Shown here piece by piece: positions 1 through 8,052 of a stretch of DNA of 64,000 nt. Origin of the DNA: Thalassospira profundimaris (lineage in GTDB: Bacteria > Pseudomonadota > Alphaproteobacteria > Rhodospirillales > Thalassospiraceae); NCBI RefSeq assembly GCF_003326795.1, contig NZ_JPWI01000001.1, forward strand, positions 620,001-684,000, read 5' to 3'. Numbering within the stretch: position 1 is the stretch's first letter; the number at the start of each line of letters is the position of its first letter. The position numbers and the translations under genes were made by a program. The notes below the pieces were generated by a model. It saw only the letters and a list, made by a program, of their open reading frames with translations, did no database searches and was not told where the DNA came from.

Positions 1-1
1 C

Positions 2-1591
2 GACCGTATGCAGATCACCGATCAGCTTGCAGTGATGGACCTTGTGGCATTTGGCCGCTTCCTGTTGATGCCCGAAGATGATCTGACATTGGCGGAATTG
101 CTTAAAAGTCCGCTGGTCGGGCTTGATGATGATCAGTTGTTTGAAATCGCCCATAACCGTCCCAGAACCCTTTGGCATGCGTTGCGTGAAAAGGCAGGCG
201 CGGTGGATGAGGGTTCAATCTTTGCCCGTGCTTACGCGTTTCTGTTCAAATGGCTTGGCCGGGTGGATTACGAGCGCCCGTTTGAGCTTTATGCCGAATT
301 GCTGGGTGGTCGTGGCGAGGATGCGCGCGGTGCCCGTGCCCGTCTGGTCGGGCGTTTGGGGATCGAGGCCAATGACCCGATTGACGAATTCCTGAACCTT
401 GCCATGGGCTATGAGGCCGATCATGCCCCGACCTTGCAAGGTTTCCTGCACTGGCTGATGGCCGGTGATGCGGAAATCAAGCGTGACCTTGAACAAAGCG
501 GACGTGATGAAGTCCGCATCATGACGGTGCATGGGGCAAAGGGCCTTCAGGCGCCGATTGTGTTCCTGCCCGATACCATGCAGGTCCCGACACAGGCCCC
601 GAACCTGTTCTGGCAGGAAGACAAGAATCTGATGTTCTGGTTGCCGCGCGTGGCACTGGAAACCGATGTAGTGTCACGTCTGCGCGATGCCATCGCGGTC
701 AAGCGCGATCAGGAATATAACCGCCTGCTCTATGTCGCCCTGACCCGTGCGGAAGATCGGCTTTATATCTGTGGCTGGCAAGGACGGCGCAAGGCACCCG
801 AACATTGCTGGTACAATCTGTGCCAGCAGGCGATGGAAGGCTACGCCAAACCCGCCCGGATTGATCTGGCAACCTATTCAGGGTCTGGTTGGGACGGGGA
901 AGGCTGGATTTGGGAAACCGATCAGTCCGAGCTGCCAAAGCCGGATAAAGTCGATATCGTTTCGGATAGTCAACAAAAACTCAGGCGCAGCCTGATCCGC
1001 AATATTGCCCCCGAAGAGGCCTTTCCGCCCAAACCACTGGCACCAAGTCGCCCGCTTGAGGAAGAACCCGCTGTTCAATCGCCATTGGGCGGGGATCAGG
1101 GGCAAAGCTTCAAGCGTGGAATTTTAATTCACAAGCTTCTGGAATTGTTGCCAGACTTGCCCATTGATGCGCGCCGTATAGCTGCGGAGCGTTTTTTGGC
1201 CCAACCCGTTCACGCACTTGAAGCCGATCAGCAAGCCGAGATTGCCGATGAAACCATCGCCATTTTCAACAATCCGGACTTCGCCCCGGTCTTTGCATCC
1301 GGATCACGGGCCGAGGTGCCACTGGTCGGGATTGTCGGCGGGGATGTTGTTTCAGCCCAGATTGACCGGCTTGTCGTGCGGGATGATGATGTGATGATTG
1401 TGGATTATAAAACCAATCGTCCGCCGCCGCGTGATGTCGAAGGAACGCCACGCGCCTATCGTCGACAGATGTCGATTTACCGTGCGGCACTGGCGCAAAT
1501 GTATCCGGGAAAAAAGGTGCGTTGTTTCATTCTTTGGACAAACGGACCATGGATGGTCGAACTTCCCGATCATATTCTGACATTTAGCTAA
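2..1591 (+). CDS. addA: Double-strand break repair helicase-nuclease AddA, C-terminal part (5' end outside window)
   Basis: The frame is open to the left edge, so this is the last ~529 residues of a protein that normally exceeds 1,100. Seen: a UvrD-type motif V region (MTVHGAKGLQAP, ~residues 174-185 counting from the ATG at base 8), motif VI (LLYVALTRAEDRLY, ~240), and a C-terminal RecB-family nuclease domain with GILIHKLLE (~371) and the PD-(D/E)xK core IDRLV...MIVDYKTNR (~445-470). This order, helicase then nuclease, is that of the alphaproteobacterial AddA subunit, which with AddB resects double-strand breaks for RecA-dependent repair. The Walker A and other N-terminal helicase motifs lie outside the window. 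trxA follows after 162 bp, a common neighbour in Rhodospirillales. Confident on family; nothing unusual in the visible part. Confidence 0.93.
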   Translation, partial: DRMQITDQLAVMDLVAFGRFLLMPEDDLTLAELLKSPLVGLDDDQLFEIAHNRPRTLWHALREKAGAVDEGSIFARAYAFLFKWLGRVDYERPFELYAELLGGRGEDARGARARLVGRLGIEANDPIDEFLNLAMGYEADHAPTLQGFLHWLMAGDAEIKRDLEQSGRDEVRIMTVHGAKGLQAPIVFLPDTMQVPTQAPNLFWQEDKNLMFWLPRVALETDVVSRLRDAIAVKRDQEYNRLLYVALTRAEDRLYICGWQGRRKAPEHCWYNLCQQAMEGYAKPARIDLATYSGSGWDGEGWIWETDQSELPKPDKVDIVSDSQQKLRRSLIRNIAPEEAFPPKPLAPSRPLEEEPAVQSPLGGDQGQSFKRGILIHKLLELLPDLPIDARRIAAERFLAQPVHALEADQQAEIADETIAIFNNPDFAPVFASGSRAEVPLVGIVGGDVVSAQIDRLVVRDDDVMIVDYKTNRPPPRDVEGTPRAYRRQMSIYRAALAQMYPGKKVRCFILWTNGPWMVELPDHILTFS

Positions 1592-1656
1592 TCTAATCGA
1601 CTCTGCAGAACACAAGGCATAGCGCGGGTGACATGACCGCTGATCACCCAATGCGC

Positions 1657-1685
1657 TTGACGTTTGCATTCGTGCTGCCTACCTT
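1657..1685 (+). promoter_or_regulatory. Candidate sigma-70 promoter of trxA
   Basis: TTGACG, 17-bp spacer, TACCTT, ending 68 bp before the trxA start and lying in the addA-trxA gap. Motif match only. Confidence 0.5.
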
Positions 1686-1753
1686 GGCCTCATACAGCGG
1701 ATCGAGGTTAACGGGGAATACCCCTTGCCTCGTAACAACTAGGATCTGAAAGT

Positions 1754-2074
1754 ATGACCACGATTAAAGTTTCCGACGGTTCGTTCGATTCCGACGTTCT
1801 GGGTTCCAACGACCCGGTATTGGTCGATTTCTGGGCTGAATGGTGCGGTCCGTGTAAACAGATTGCGCCGTATCTCGATGAAATCGCCGGTGAACTGGGC
1901 GGCAAGCTCAAGATCGCCAAGGTGAATATCGACGAAAACCCGAACACCCCGGCGAAATACGGTGTTCGTGGCATCCCGACCCTGATGATCTTCAAGGGCG
2001 GCGAAGTTGCGGCGATGAAAGTCGGCGCGTTGCCGAAAAGCGCACTTGTTGACTGGATCAACCAGTCGATCTGA
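1754..2074 (+). CDS. trxA: Thioredoxin
   Basis: A 106-residue protein, the standard length of thioredoxin 1. The redox site WCGPCK is at ~residues 30-35, with the [10 protein letters not shown] context and the cis-proline loop (RGIPTL, ~74-79) both intact. It is the cytoplasmic dithiol reductant for ribonucleotide reductase, methionine sulfoxide reductase and similar enzymes. It has its own promoter candidate upstream and a strong terminator just downstream, so it is probably monocistronic despite following addA. Confidence 0.97.
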   Translation: MTTIKVSDGSFDSDVLGSNDPVLVDFWAEWCGPCKQIAPYLDEIAGELGGKLKIAKVNIDENPNTPAKYGVRGIPTLMIFKGGEVAAMKVGALPKSALVDWINQSI

Positions 2075-2093
2075 TCCTCAGATCACAGAATTC

Positions 2094-2122
2094 AAAAAGG
2101 CGGGCTGATATGGCCCGCCTTT
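2094..2122 (+). terminator. Rho-independent terminator of trxA
   Basis: Stem AAGGCGGGC / GCCCGCCTT with a 7-base loop followed by a run of T, 20 bp after the trxA stop. Confidence 0.85.
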
Positions 2123-2141
2123 TTTTATGGTCACGTTCCAG

Positions 2142-3086
2142 TCAAATTCGAAACGGGTTGCCTGCTGGAATGTGTCGTTCCCATTGGATCGTTTCATGGA
2201 CGCGCTCGAATCCAAATCGTTCAAGCGCCTTCCATGATGCGGCATTACGTGCATCAACATAGGCCAAAACCGGAAGATTCCAGCGTTTGGCAGCATCGTT
2301 AATCAGATGACGTGATACAAGGTCGGTAACGCCGCTGCCCCAATGCTTGCGCAAGGTCGCAAGACGCGGCGAAAGAACATGCGAGCCGAGATTCAAGCTG
2401 ACGACATTGGCAACGATCTCATCACCAAGCATGCCGATGAAAAACACATTCGCACCACCTTCATAAAGGGCACGGATGCGTTCCGGTGCGGTCGGTACCG
2501 TTGTTTCCCAACTGGCGAAAGCACGGTTATGGATGTCGGTGAGTTGTTCAAAGATATCGGGCGTTTTCTTGATAAAATCATCATCAAGAATGATGGATGT
2601 GTATCCCTTGTCCAGGGCGCGTTGCGCATGGGGAAACTGATCGGGTTCTACCGGTCCTGCCGGTCGAATATATCGGTAGTTGCTGGCTTTTTTTTCAAAA
2701 CCAAGTGCCTGAAGGTCCTGTTCGACAAACGCTACATCTTCAGGCGGGATCAGTTTGATGATTGTCGATTGTTCGTAGGTGTCCTCGACAGATCGCAAGG
2801 CGTCGCAAGCCGCATCAGTCAGGGTGCGGGGATCCTTTTGCAGCACATCAACCGAAATCAGAATATTCGGGGTGTCGGTCTTGTCATTGTTGCGGACAAT
2901 CGAGACGGCCGCCGTCATTTGTCCCGCATCATCTTCAAAGAAGTAATCTGTGCCTTCACGCAGGACGACGGCCTCATAATCAATAGTGGCCATGTAATTC
3001 CGGACTTCTTCCGTGCTGACCGTCCGGCGCAGATCGGCAAAGCGTTTTACATTGTCCGGAGAGACTGGAAGAAGCGTACGGGTCAC
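2142..3086 (-). CDS. GNAT-family acyltransferase-like protein, paralogue 1
   Basis: 314 residues. The C-terminal third has a GNAT fold signature: an acyl-CoA pyrophosphate loop of the Q/RxxGxG type, here KHWGSG (~residue 248), and the closing motif NAASWKALERFGF (~285). The N-terminal ~150 residues are not recognised but are conserved in the paralogues at 3527 and 7026. The start is GTG, chosen because it aligns the protein end to end with its paralogues. Known GNAT enzymes transfer acyl groups from acyl-CoA to amines; some act as tailoring or immunity enzymes in RiPP clusters. Linkage to lanM is 5 kb away, so a role in peptide modification or self-protection is inference. The loop arginine of the other two copies is Lys here. 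Confidence 0.75.
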   Translation of the reverse strand: MTRTLLPVSPDNVKRFADLRRTVSTEEVRNYMATIDYEAVVLREGTDYFFEDDAGQMTAAVSIVRNNDKTDTPNILISVDVLQKDPRTLTDAACDALRSVEDTYEQSTIIKLIPPEDVAFVEQDLQALGFEKKASNYRYIRPAGPVEPDQFPHAQRALDKGYTSIILDDDFIKKTPDIFEQLTDIHNRAFASWETTVPTAPERIRALYEGGANVFFIGMLGDEIVANVVSLNLGSHVLSPRLATLRKHWGSGVTDLVSRHLINDAAKRWNLPVLAYVDARNAASWKALERFGFERVHETIQWERHIPAGNPFRI

Positions 3087-3225
3087 GGATGTACTCTTTT
3101 GATGAAAATGGAATCAGTGATTATCTATCAAGACGTTAACGGGTTTCGAGGTCAAGTGAAAGTCATGGAAAAGGCGGACTTGATCAGCCCTCCTTCAAAT
3201 TTGGCCTGCTCTGAGCCAATGCGAT

Positions 3226-3525
3226 CAGGTAGCCCGGATGTCTTCAAAAAATAGCCTGATCTGGGTCAGCAATGCCTGTGATTTGTCGCTCAGGCTGTTG
3301 GATATGGTGAGAATATCGGTTGTTGCATGACGCGCATCCTCTGCTGATTGAAGCAGGCCGACTACATTGCGGGCGATCTCGCCAGTTGCAGCATTCCCAC
3401 CCGCAACCTTGTTACGTTTTTTATCCGCGATGACAGATGTTCGATTGTGCCCAAGGCTCTTTGGGTACTGTCCTGAAGGCCGTTGCTATGGCTGGCAAGG
3501 TTTTTGACCTCGACGGTAACAACGG
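3226..3525 (-). pseudogene. Decayed 3' fragment of a methyl-accepting chemotaxis protein
   Basis: About 300 bp that align base by base with the last ~400 bp of the intact receptor gene at 5082-6767, in the same orientation. Long shared runs include GATTTGTCGCTCAGGCTGTT and ATCCGCGATGACAGATGTTC. The fragment has several deletions (about 42 and 24 bp among them) that destroy the reading frame, and no receptor N-terminus. It abuts the stop codon of the GNAT gene at 3527, just as the intact receptor follows the GNAT gene at 7026. The pair therefore looks like a duplicated GNAT-receptor module whose receptor half has been lost. Confidence 0.8.
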
Positions 3526-3526
3526 T

Positions 3527-4468
3527 TCAGACAGTCAGTCGTTCTCCTGCTAGGACCTTGCGCTCCCAGACGCAATATTCGGCGACCCTGGACAGTCCGA
3601 ACCGTTCAAGTGCTTTCCAGGATGCTGCATTTGTGGCTTCGGCATATCCAACGATGGGTAGGTTCCAGTGTTCCGCAACAAACTCGGCGGTGTGTCGGCA
3701 CATCAGATCAACCGATCCTGTCCCCCAGTGACGACGCAGGCTGTAATATTGGGGGGATAGAACATAACTCCCCAGATTGGTGAGCATAATGCTTCCTGTT
3801 ACTTCATCCCCAAGTTTGGCGATGATTGTCTTGTTGGCCTCGGTGTCATAACTTTTGCGCATCCGTTCCGGTGTTGTTGGGCGCACGAGATCGCAACCGG
3901 AAAAGGCACGATTATAAATATCGGCAAGCTTTTCAAAGATATCGGGATCAGATGCGACATAATCGTCGTCTATCAGGACTGATCGGTATCCACGCCTTGT
4001 CGCGCGGTCGGCATGAGGAAACTCGCCGGGCTGAGGTGGTCCCGGTTTTCTTTCATAGCGAAAGCTCGCCACGTTTTCGCAAAACCCTATTTCCATCATA
4101 TCCGTTTTTGGAAAGGCTGATCCTATCGGGTCGTAAACGCGATAGAGCGTGTCAGATTCGACAATATCTTGTGCAGTCGCGGCAAGAACTTTGCACAGCA
4201 TTCTGAACTCTGTCTTTGGTGTCTTGTCTCTGGCTTCGACCGAAATCATGATGCAACGGTCGTTAACGAGGGCGTTTCCGTTCCGGATTGAAACAGCAGC
4301 CTGCATCACGCCATCGTCATCAAGAAGAGCATATTCCTCGCCTTTATCAAGAATGGCCGCAGCCAAATCAGTTGTTTGGAACTGCTGCTGCTCTTCTTCG
4401 CCGGCGATTTCGCGACGTAACGTGACATAAGGCGTTATATTGTCTTTCGTGACAGCAACAAACTGCAT
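3527..4468 (-). CDS. GNAT-family acyltransferase-like protein, paralogue 2
   Basis: 313 residues if started at the ATG at 4468, which aligns with paralogue 3 (MQFVAVTKDNI versus MYLVPITKENI). A longer frame to 4534 adds 22 residues without homology. The C-terminal GNAT portion has RRHWGTG (~residue 243) as acyl-CoA loop and NAASWKALERFGL (~283). The N-terminal half is the same unrecognised domain as in the other two copies. The substrate is unknown. It is divergent from precursor gene P5 at 4799 with a 330-bp gap, which places it in the lanthipeptide block; a tailoring or immunity role is inferred from that context and from known GNAT enzymes in RiPP pathways, not from the sequence alone. Confidence 0.78.
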   Translation of the reverse strand: MQFVAVTKDNITPYVTLRREIAGEEEQQQFQTTDLAAAILDKGEEYALLDDDGVMQAAVSIRNGNALVNDRCIMISVEARDKTPKTEFRMLCKVLAATAQDIVESDTLYRVYDPIGSAFPKTDMMEIGFCENVASFRYERKPGPPQPGEFPHADRATRRGYRSVLIDDDYVASDPDIFEKLADIYNRAFSGCDLVRPTTPERMRKSYDTEANKTIIAKLGDEVTGSIMLTNLGSYVLSPQYYSLRRHWGTGSVDLMCRHTAEFVAEHWNLPIVGYAEATNAASWKALERFGLSRVAEYCVWERKVLAGERLTV

Positions 4469-4798
4469 GATGCTTGGTTTTTCCAGTTCCTGTTTACAAC
4501 AAACTTGCAGGATATCTGGGCGGTAATCTGCCAAAAGGTCAAGGACAGCACGATCAGGAAATACCGTTTCGGAAGGTCGTTTGTCATAATGTTTGTCGGG
4601 GTAAATGATGCTTTCCGTTGTTGCACAACAGATCGGTGCCCATCACGAATCACAGTATAAGGCGGACGTCAGTTCGTTACGGTGATGTGAGTATTTATGA
4701 TTTCTCTGTGCTCTTTACTTATCAATCATTAATTATCAAAATTGACCAGTTATCCATCAATTGCGGCACTCTCACCGCGTTTATTAGGGATTGAACAG

Positions 4799-4966
4799 AT
4801 GAAAAACGTAACGTCTTTGGAGCCTGAGAAATTGGCGGGATGGCAGGCATCAGGTGGTGCCAAGTCACTTGAGGATACTTCTTCTCGTGGGGATCAAGAC
4901 GATATGCAGGATTATGAAATTTCTGCAGCGCTTCCAACCCGTGTACCGAGTTGCTTTCACCCTTAA
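4799..4966 (+). CDS. Lanthipeptide precursor P5 (single-unit, isolated)
   Basis: 55 residues, starting at the ATG preceded by TAGGGA. Short, but it has every mark of the precursor family at 11353-13660: L12, W15 and G19-G20-A21 in the leader, and one C-terminal unit, octad EISAALPT (40-47) then Cys52. The tail SAALPTRVPSCF resembles SAMLTRSPQTCY of P3. It would give one Thr47-Cys52 ring (x4). It lies over 3 kb upstream of lanM, between a GNAT gene and the receptor, and ends 52 bp before a two-way terminator. Lysines occur only in the leader (2, 11, 22). Unlike P1-P4, no clear promoter with matching spacing is seen: TTGACC at 4742 lacks a good -10. It may be a reduced or ancestral member. Confidence 0.75.
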   Translation: MKNVTSLEPEKLAGWQASGGAKSLEDTSSRGDQDDMQDYEISAALPTRVPSCFHP

Positions 4967-5018
4967 TCCGTGCGAGCTCAGGGACAGTTCGGACGGTATT
5001 GACTTCTGATTACAGCAG

Positions 5019-5048
5019 AAAAGCGGTCTGGATTTTCAGACCGCTTTT
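5019..5048. terminator. Bidirectional terminator between P5 and the chemoreceptor gene
   Basis: AAAAGCGGTCTG / CAGACCGCTTTT with a 6-base loop; A and T tracts on either side make it usable on both strands. It serves P5 (plus) and the receptor at 5082 (minus). Confidence 0.85.
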
Positions 5049-5081
5049 CATATTAAGCCGGTTTAATGCCTTCACAGGTGA

Positions 5082-6767
5082 TCAGGCTGCCCTGATGTCT
5101 TCAAGGAACTGCTTGATTTGAACCAGAAGCGTTTGTGATTTGTCGCTCAGGCTGTTGGATGCGGTAAGAACATCGGTCGATGCATGACGCTCATCCTCTG
5201 CTGATTGACGCAGGCCGTCCACGTTGATGGCAACTTCCTTGGTACCAGATGCGGCCTCGGAAACGTTGCGGGCAATTTCGCCGGTCGCAGCATCCTGCTG
5301 GCTTACGGCAGCAGCAATCCCGCCCGCAACTTCATTGAGTTCTTTCATCCGCGATGACAGATGTTCGATTGCGCCCAAGGCACCCTGGGTGCTGTCCTGA
5401 ATGCCATTGATATGACCGGCAATGTCTTCGGTTGCACGGGTTGTCTGGTTCGCAAGGTTTTTGACCTCGGCGGCGACCACTGCAAAGCCTTTGCCGGCTT
5501 CACCCGCGCGTGCTGCTTCTATGGTGGCGTTCAGGGCCAGCAGGTTGGTCTGTTCAGCAATTGATTGAATCAGTTCGACGACTTCACCGATTTTGTCCGA
5601 TGCACTGGCCAGTTCGGCAAAAATGGCGCTGGCGTCATCGGCCTCGTTCGCACCGGACTGGGCAATATCGGAACTGCGCGCAACCTGGATGGTGATTTCA
5701 TCAATCGCGGCGGCAAGCTGTTGGGCAGCCGACGCCACGGTATCAACATTGGTTGCGGCTTCTTCGGTTGCGGCGGCAACATTGGCTGCCTGAGCCGTGG
5801 TCTGATCGGACTGTGCGGCCATGCTGGTGGCTGTGCTGCGCAGCTGATCAAGCGCGGCATTCACTGTGGTCAGGTTGCTTTCAACTTCGTGTTCAAACAG
5901 CGCAATCCGGCTATCGACATTTTTGGCCCGAGCGAGTTGGGCTGCGTTTGCTGCATCCTGTTGCTTCTGCAGGCGGTCGGCTTCTTCACGGTTGGCGCGG
6001 AATACTTCAAGTGCGCGGGCAAGATCCCCAATCTCGTCCTTGCGTTCGATGGCGTTGTTTTCAACTGACAAGTCACCATCGGCCAGACGTGACAGGGCTG
6101 CAGTGATGTTGCGCATTGGCTCGGTCGTACTGCGTTCAACCGCAAAACCAAGGCCACCAATGACGATCATCATCGCGACCAGCGTAAGGATATCGGTCTG
6201 GGCCCGTGACCAGAATGCGGCTTCGACATCATCGGTGTAGATGCCCGCTGCGACAACAAGGTCCCAACCATCAACTTTTTTGGCAAAGGCCAGCTTGGGT
6301 TCGTTGTTTTTGGTGCTTGGATGCGGCCAGACATAGGAAACAAAGCCACCATCCGGGTTTTTGGCGGCTTTGGCAAGGTCGGCAACCGGTGTTGCGCCCG
6401 TCGGGTCCTTGACTGTCCCCGCACTTTTCCCGGCAAGTTTCGGATTGATCGGATGCATGACCATCGTGCCATCAAGATCGGTGACAAATACGTAATTGTC
6501 GCCGTCAAATCGCTGGGCAGAGATGATCTCAAGGGCGCGTGTGCGGGCTTCGTCGTCTGAAAGCTCGCCAGATTTTGCGCGCTTGGCGAAATCTTCAAGA
6601 ATACTGGCCGACTGATCCACTGTGTAGCGCAGTGTGACCTGTCGGTCGCCGAGCATGGTACCATGCAAGGACATCAGATTAATGACCGCCATTACGACCA
6701 GTGCGATGGCAACCAGTATAATTACACCGCGCAACTTCCACGCGAACGAATAATCAGACAACTTCAT
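5082..6767 (-). CDS. Methyl-accepting chemotaxis protein with Cache sensor
   Basis: 561 residues from the ATG at 6767 (MKLSDYSF). Domains: TM1 (~residues 13-33); a periplasmic single-Cache region with the typical [15 protein letters not shown] stretch (~105-119); TM2 (~190-210); HAMP (~212-265, [15 protein letters not shown]); and a long cytoplasmic signalling domain with the hairpin tip [20 protein letters not shown] (~410-430). It detects a small periplasmic ligand, often a carboxylate in this Cache class, and controls CheA. It follows the GNAT gene at 7026 with a 258-bp gap; a broken copy of its 3' end lies behind the GNAT gene at 3527. Whether it is functionally tied to the peptide system is unknown. 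Confidence 0.92.
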   Translation of the reverse strand: MKLSDYSFAWKLRGVIILVAIALVVMAVINLMSLHGTMLGDRQVTLRYTVDQSASILEDFAKRAKSGELSDDEARTRALEIISAQRFDGDNYVFVTDLDGTMVMHPINPKLAGKSAGTVKDPTGATPVADLAKAAKNPDGGFVSYVWPHPSTKNNEPKLAFAKKVDGWDLVVAAGIYTDDVEAAFWSRAQTDILTLVAMMIVIGGLGFAVERSTTEPMRNITAALSRLADGDLSVENNAIERKDEIGDLARALEVFRANREEADRLQKQQDAANAAQLARAKNVDSRIALFEHEVESNLTTVNAALDQLRSTATSMAAQSDQTTAQAANVAAATEEAATNVDTVASAAQQLAAAIDEITIQVARSSDIAQSGANEADDASAIFAELASASDKIGEVVELIQSIAEQTNLLALNATIEAARAGEAGKGFAVVAAEVKNLANQTTRATEDIAGHINGIQDSTQGALGAIEHLSSRMKELNEVAGGIAAAVSQQDAATGEIARNVSEAASGTKEVAINVDGLRQSAEDERHASTDVLTASNSLSDKSQTLLVQIKQFLEDIRAA

Positions 6768-7025
6768 TTGGCACCTATTCCAATGGCGATGTGTCGCATT
6801 TCTGGTGAAATGCACGGAACAAAATTGAAAAGTTGCAGGTTATTTCGCGGATTCGGGGAATGGTTGCACTGATCTATGCCAAATACTTAAAATAAAAATT
6901 ATTAAAGTGAGGAAAAAGAAGATCACCTTTCAAGCCTGCGAAAATCCTTGATTCTGGCGATATGAAAGGTCTTGTTTCCGGGATGGAGAAGGGAAAAATT
7001 GCTATTTCCCGGGTCGTTCAGACGA

Positions 7026-7967
7026 TCAAATCTTGAAACGTTCACCGGCTGCAACGACCCGTTCCCACACCATATATTGTTCAACCCGTGTCAGGCCAAA
7101 GCGTTCAAGTGCCTTCCATGACGCGGCATTGTTTACTTCGGCATAGCCAATGATCGGAACATTCCACCGTTTCGCAACATACTCGGCAAGATGGCGACAC
7201 ATCAGGTCAACCGATCCCGTACCCCAATGACGGCGCAGACAGCAATATTGCGGTGAAAGCACCGAATTTCCCATATGGGTCAAGGTAATACAGCCAGTGA
7301 CTTCATCGCCAAGCTTGGCGATGATCATGCCGTTATTTTCCTTGTTGTAGTTGGTTTCGAATCGCTCTGCGGTGGTTTGGTTGACCGAAGCCCGGTTCTC
7401 GAAAGCCCGGTTGAAAATGGCCGCAAGGGTTTCGAAAATATCGGGATGCTTTTTGATATAGGCATCATCAAGCAGGATCGTCTCATAGCCTTTTTCGACT
7501 GCCCGATCTGTATGGGGAAACTCGCCAGCGCGCGGGGCGCCCGGGGCACGTTCATATCGGAAACTTCCGGGAACTTCAGCAAATCCCCAGTTTTCCATAT
7601 CGGCTTTAACATACACGGTTTCGGGCGGGTTATAGATGCGATAGCGGGTGTCGTGACTGGCAAGGCGGCCGTTTTCTTTTTCCAAAACCTGATGGAGACA
7701 TTCGGTCAGTTTCCGAGAATCCTTTTCGGCAATCTCGATCGAAAACAGTACCAGAAGACTATCTCCGGGGCCCGGTTTTCGCGAGATGATGACCGATGCA
7801 TGGATCCGTCCGCTTTCGTCCTGCAAGGCGTATTCATTGCCATTGGCTAAAATGACAGCTGCCAAATCGATACTGGCGAAATAGTTCCTTTGTTCCTCAT
7901 CCGAGATTGCAAGGCGGAACGCGATATAGCGTTCAATGTTTTCTTTTGTGATCGGAACCAAGTACAT
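7026..7967 (-). CDS. GNAT-family acyltransferase-like protein, paralogue 3
   Basis: 313 residues, start MYLVPITKENI. It has the same architecture as the genes at 2142 and 3527: an unrecognised N-terminal ~150 residues, then a GNAT region with acyl-CoA loop RRHWGTG (~243) and NAASWKALERFGL (~285). It is divergent from lanM with an 85-bp gap between start codons, so the two probably share a control region; this is the best positional evidence linking the GNAT family to lanthipeptide maturation. Known comparators are RiPP-tailoring GNATs such as those acylating Lys/Orn side chains in selidamides and the N-terminal acyltransferase of goadvionin. Function here is inference; self-immunity by acetylation is the main alternative. 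Confidence 0.8.
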   Translation of the reverse strand: MYLVPITKENIERYIAFRLAISDEEQRNYFASIDLAAVILANGNEYALQDESGRIHASVIISRKPGPGDSLLVLFSIEIAEKDSRKLTECLHQVLEKENGRLASHDTRYRIYNPPETVYVKADMENWGFAEVPGSFRYERAPGAPRAGEFPHTDRAVEKGYETILLDDAYIKKHPDIFETLAAIFNRAFENRASVNQTTAERFETNYNKENNGMIIAKLGDEVTGCITLTHMGNSVLSPQYCCLRRHWGTGSVDLMCRHLAEYVAKRWNVPIIGYAEVNNAASWKALERFGLTRVEQYMVWERVVAAGERFKI

Positions 7968-8052
7968 GTTTCACAAAACTTTTCTTGCGGGTCATTTGGA
8001 CTTAAGCTTGAACTATCAGGGCGTTAAATCGCGTAAAGGTCAAGGGGAACTG

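Noticed and set aside
2343-3254. A 303-codon open frame on the plus strand over the first GNAT gene
   Set aside because: It is the antisense of a conserved GNAT gene with better start, codon use and two paralogues; its translation has no family features.
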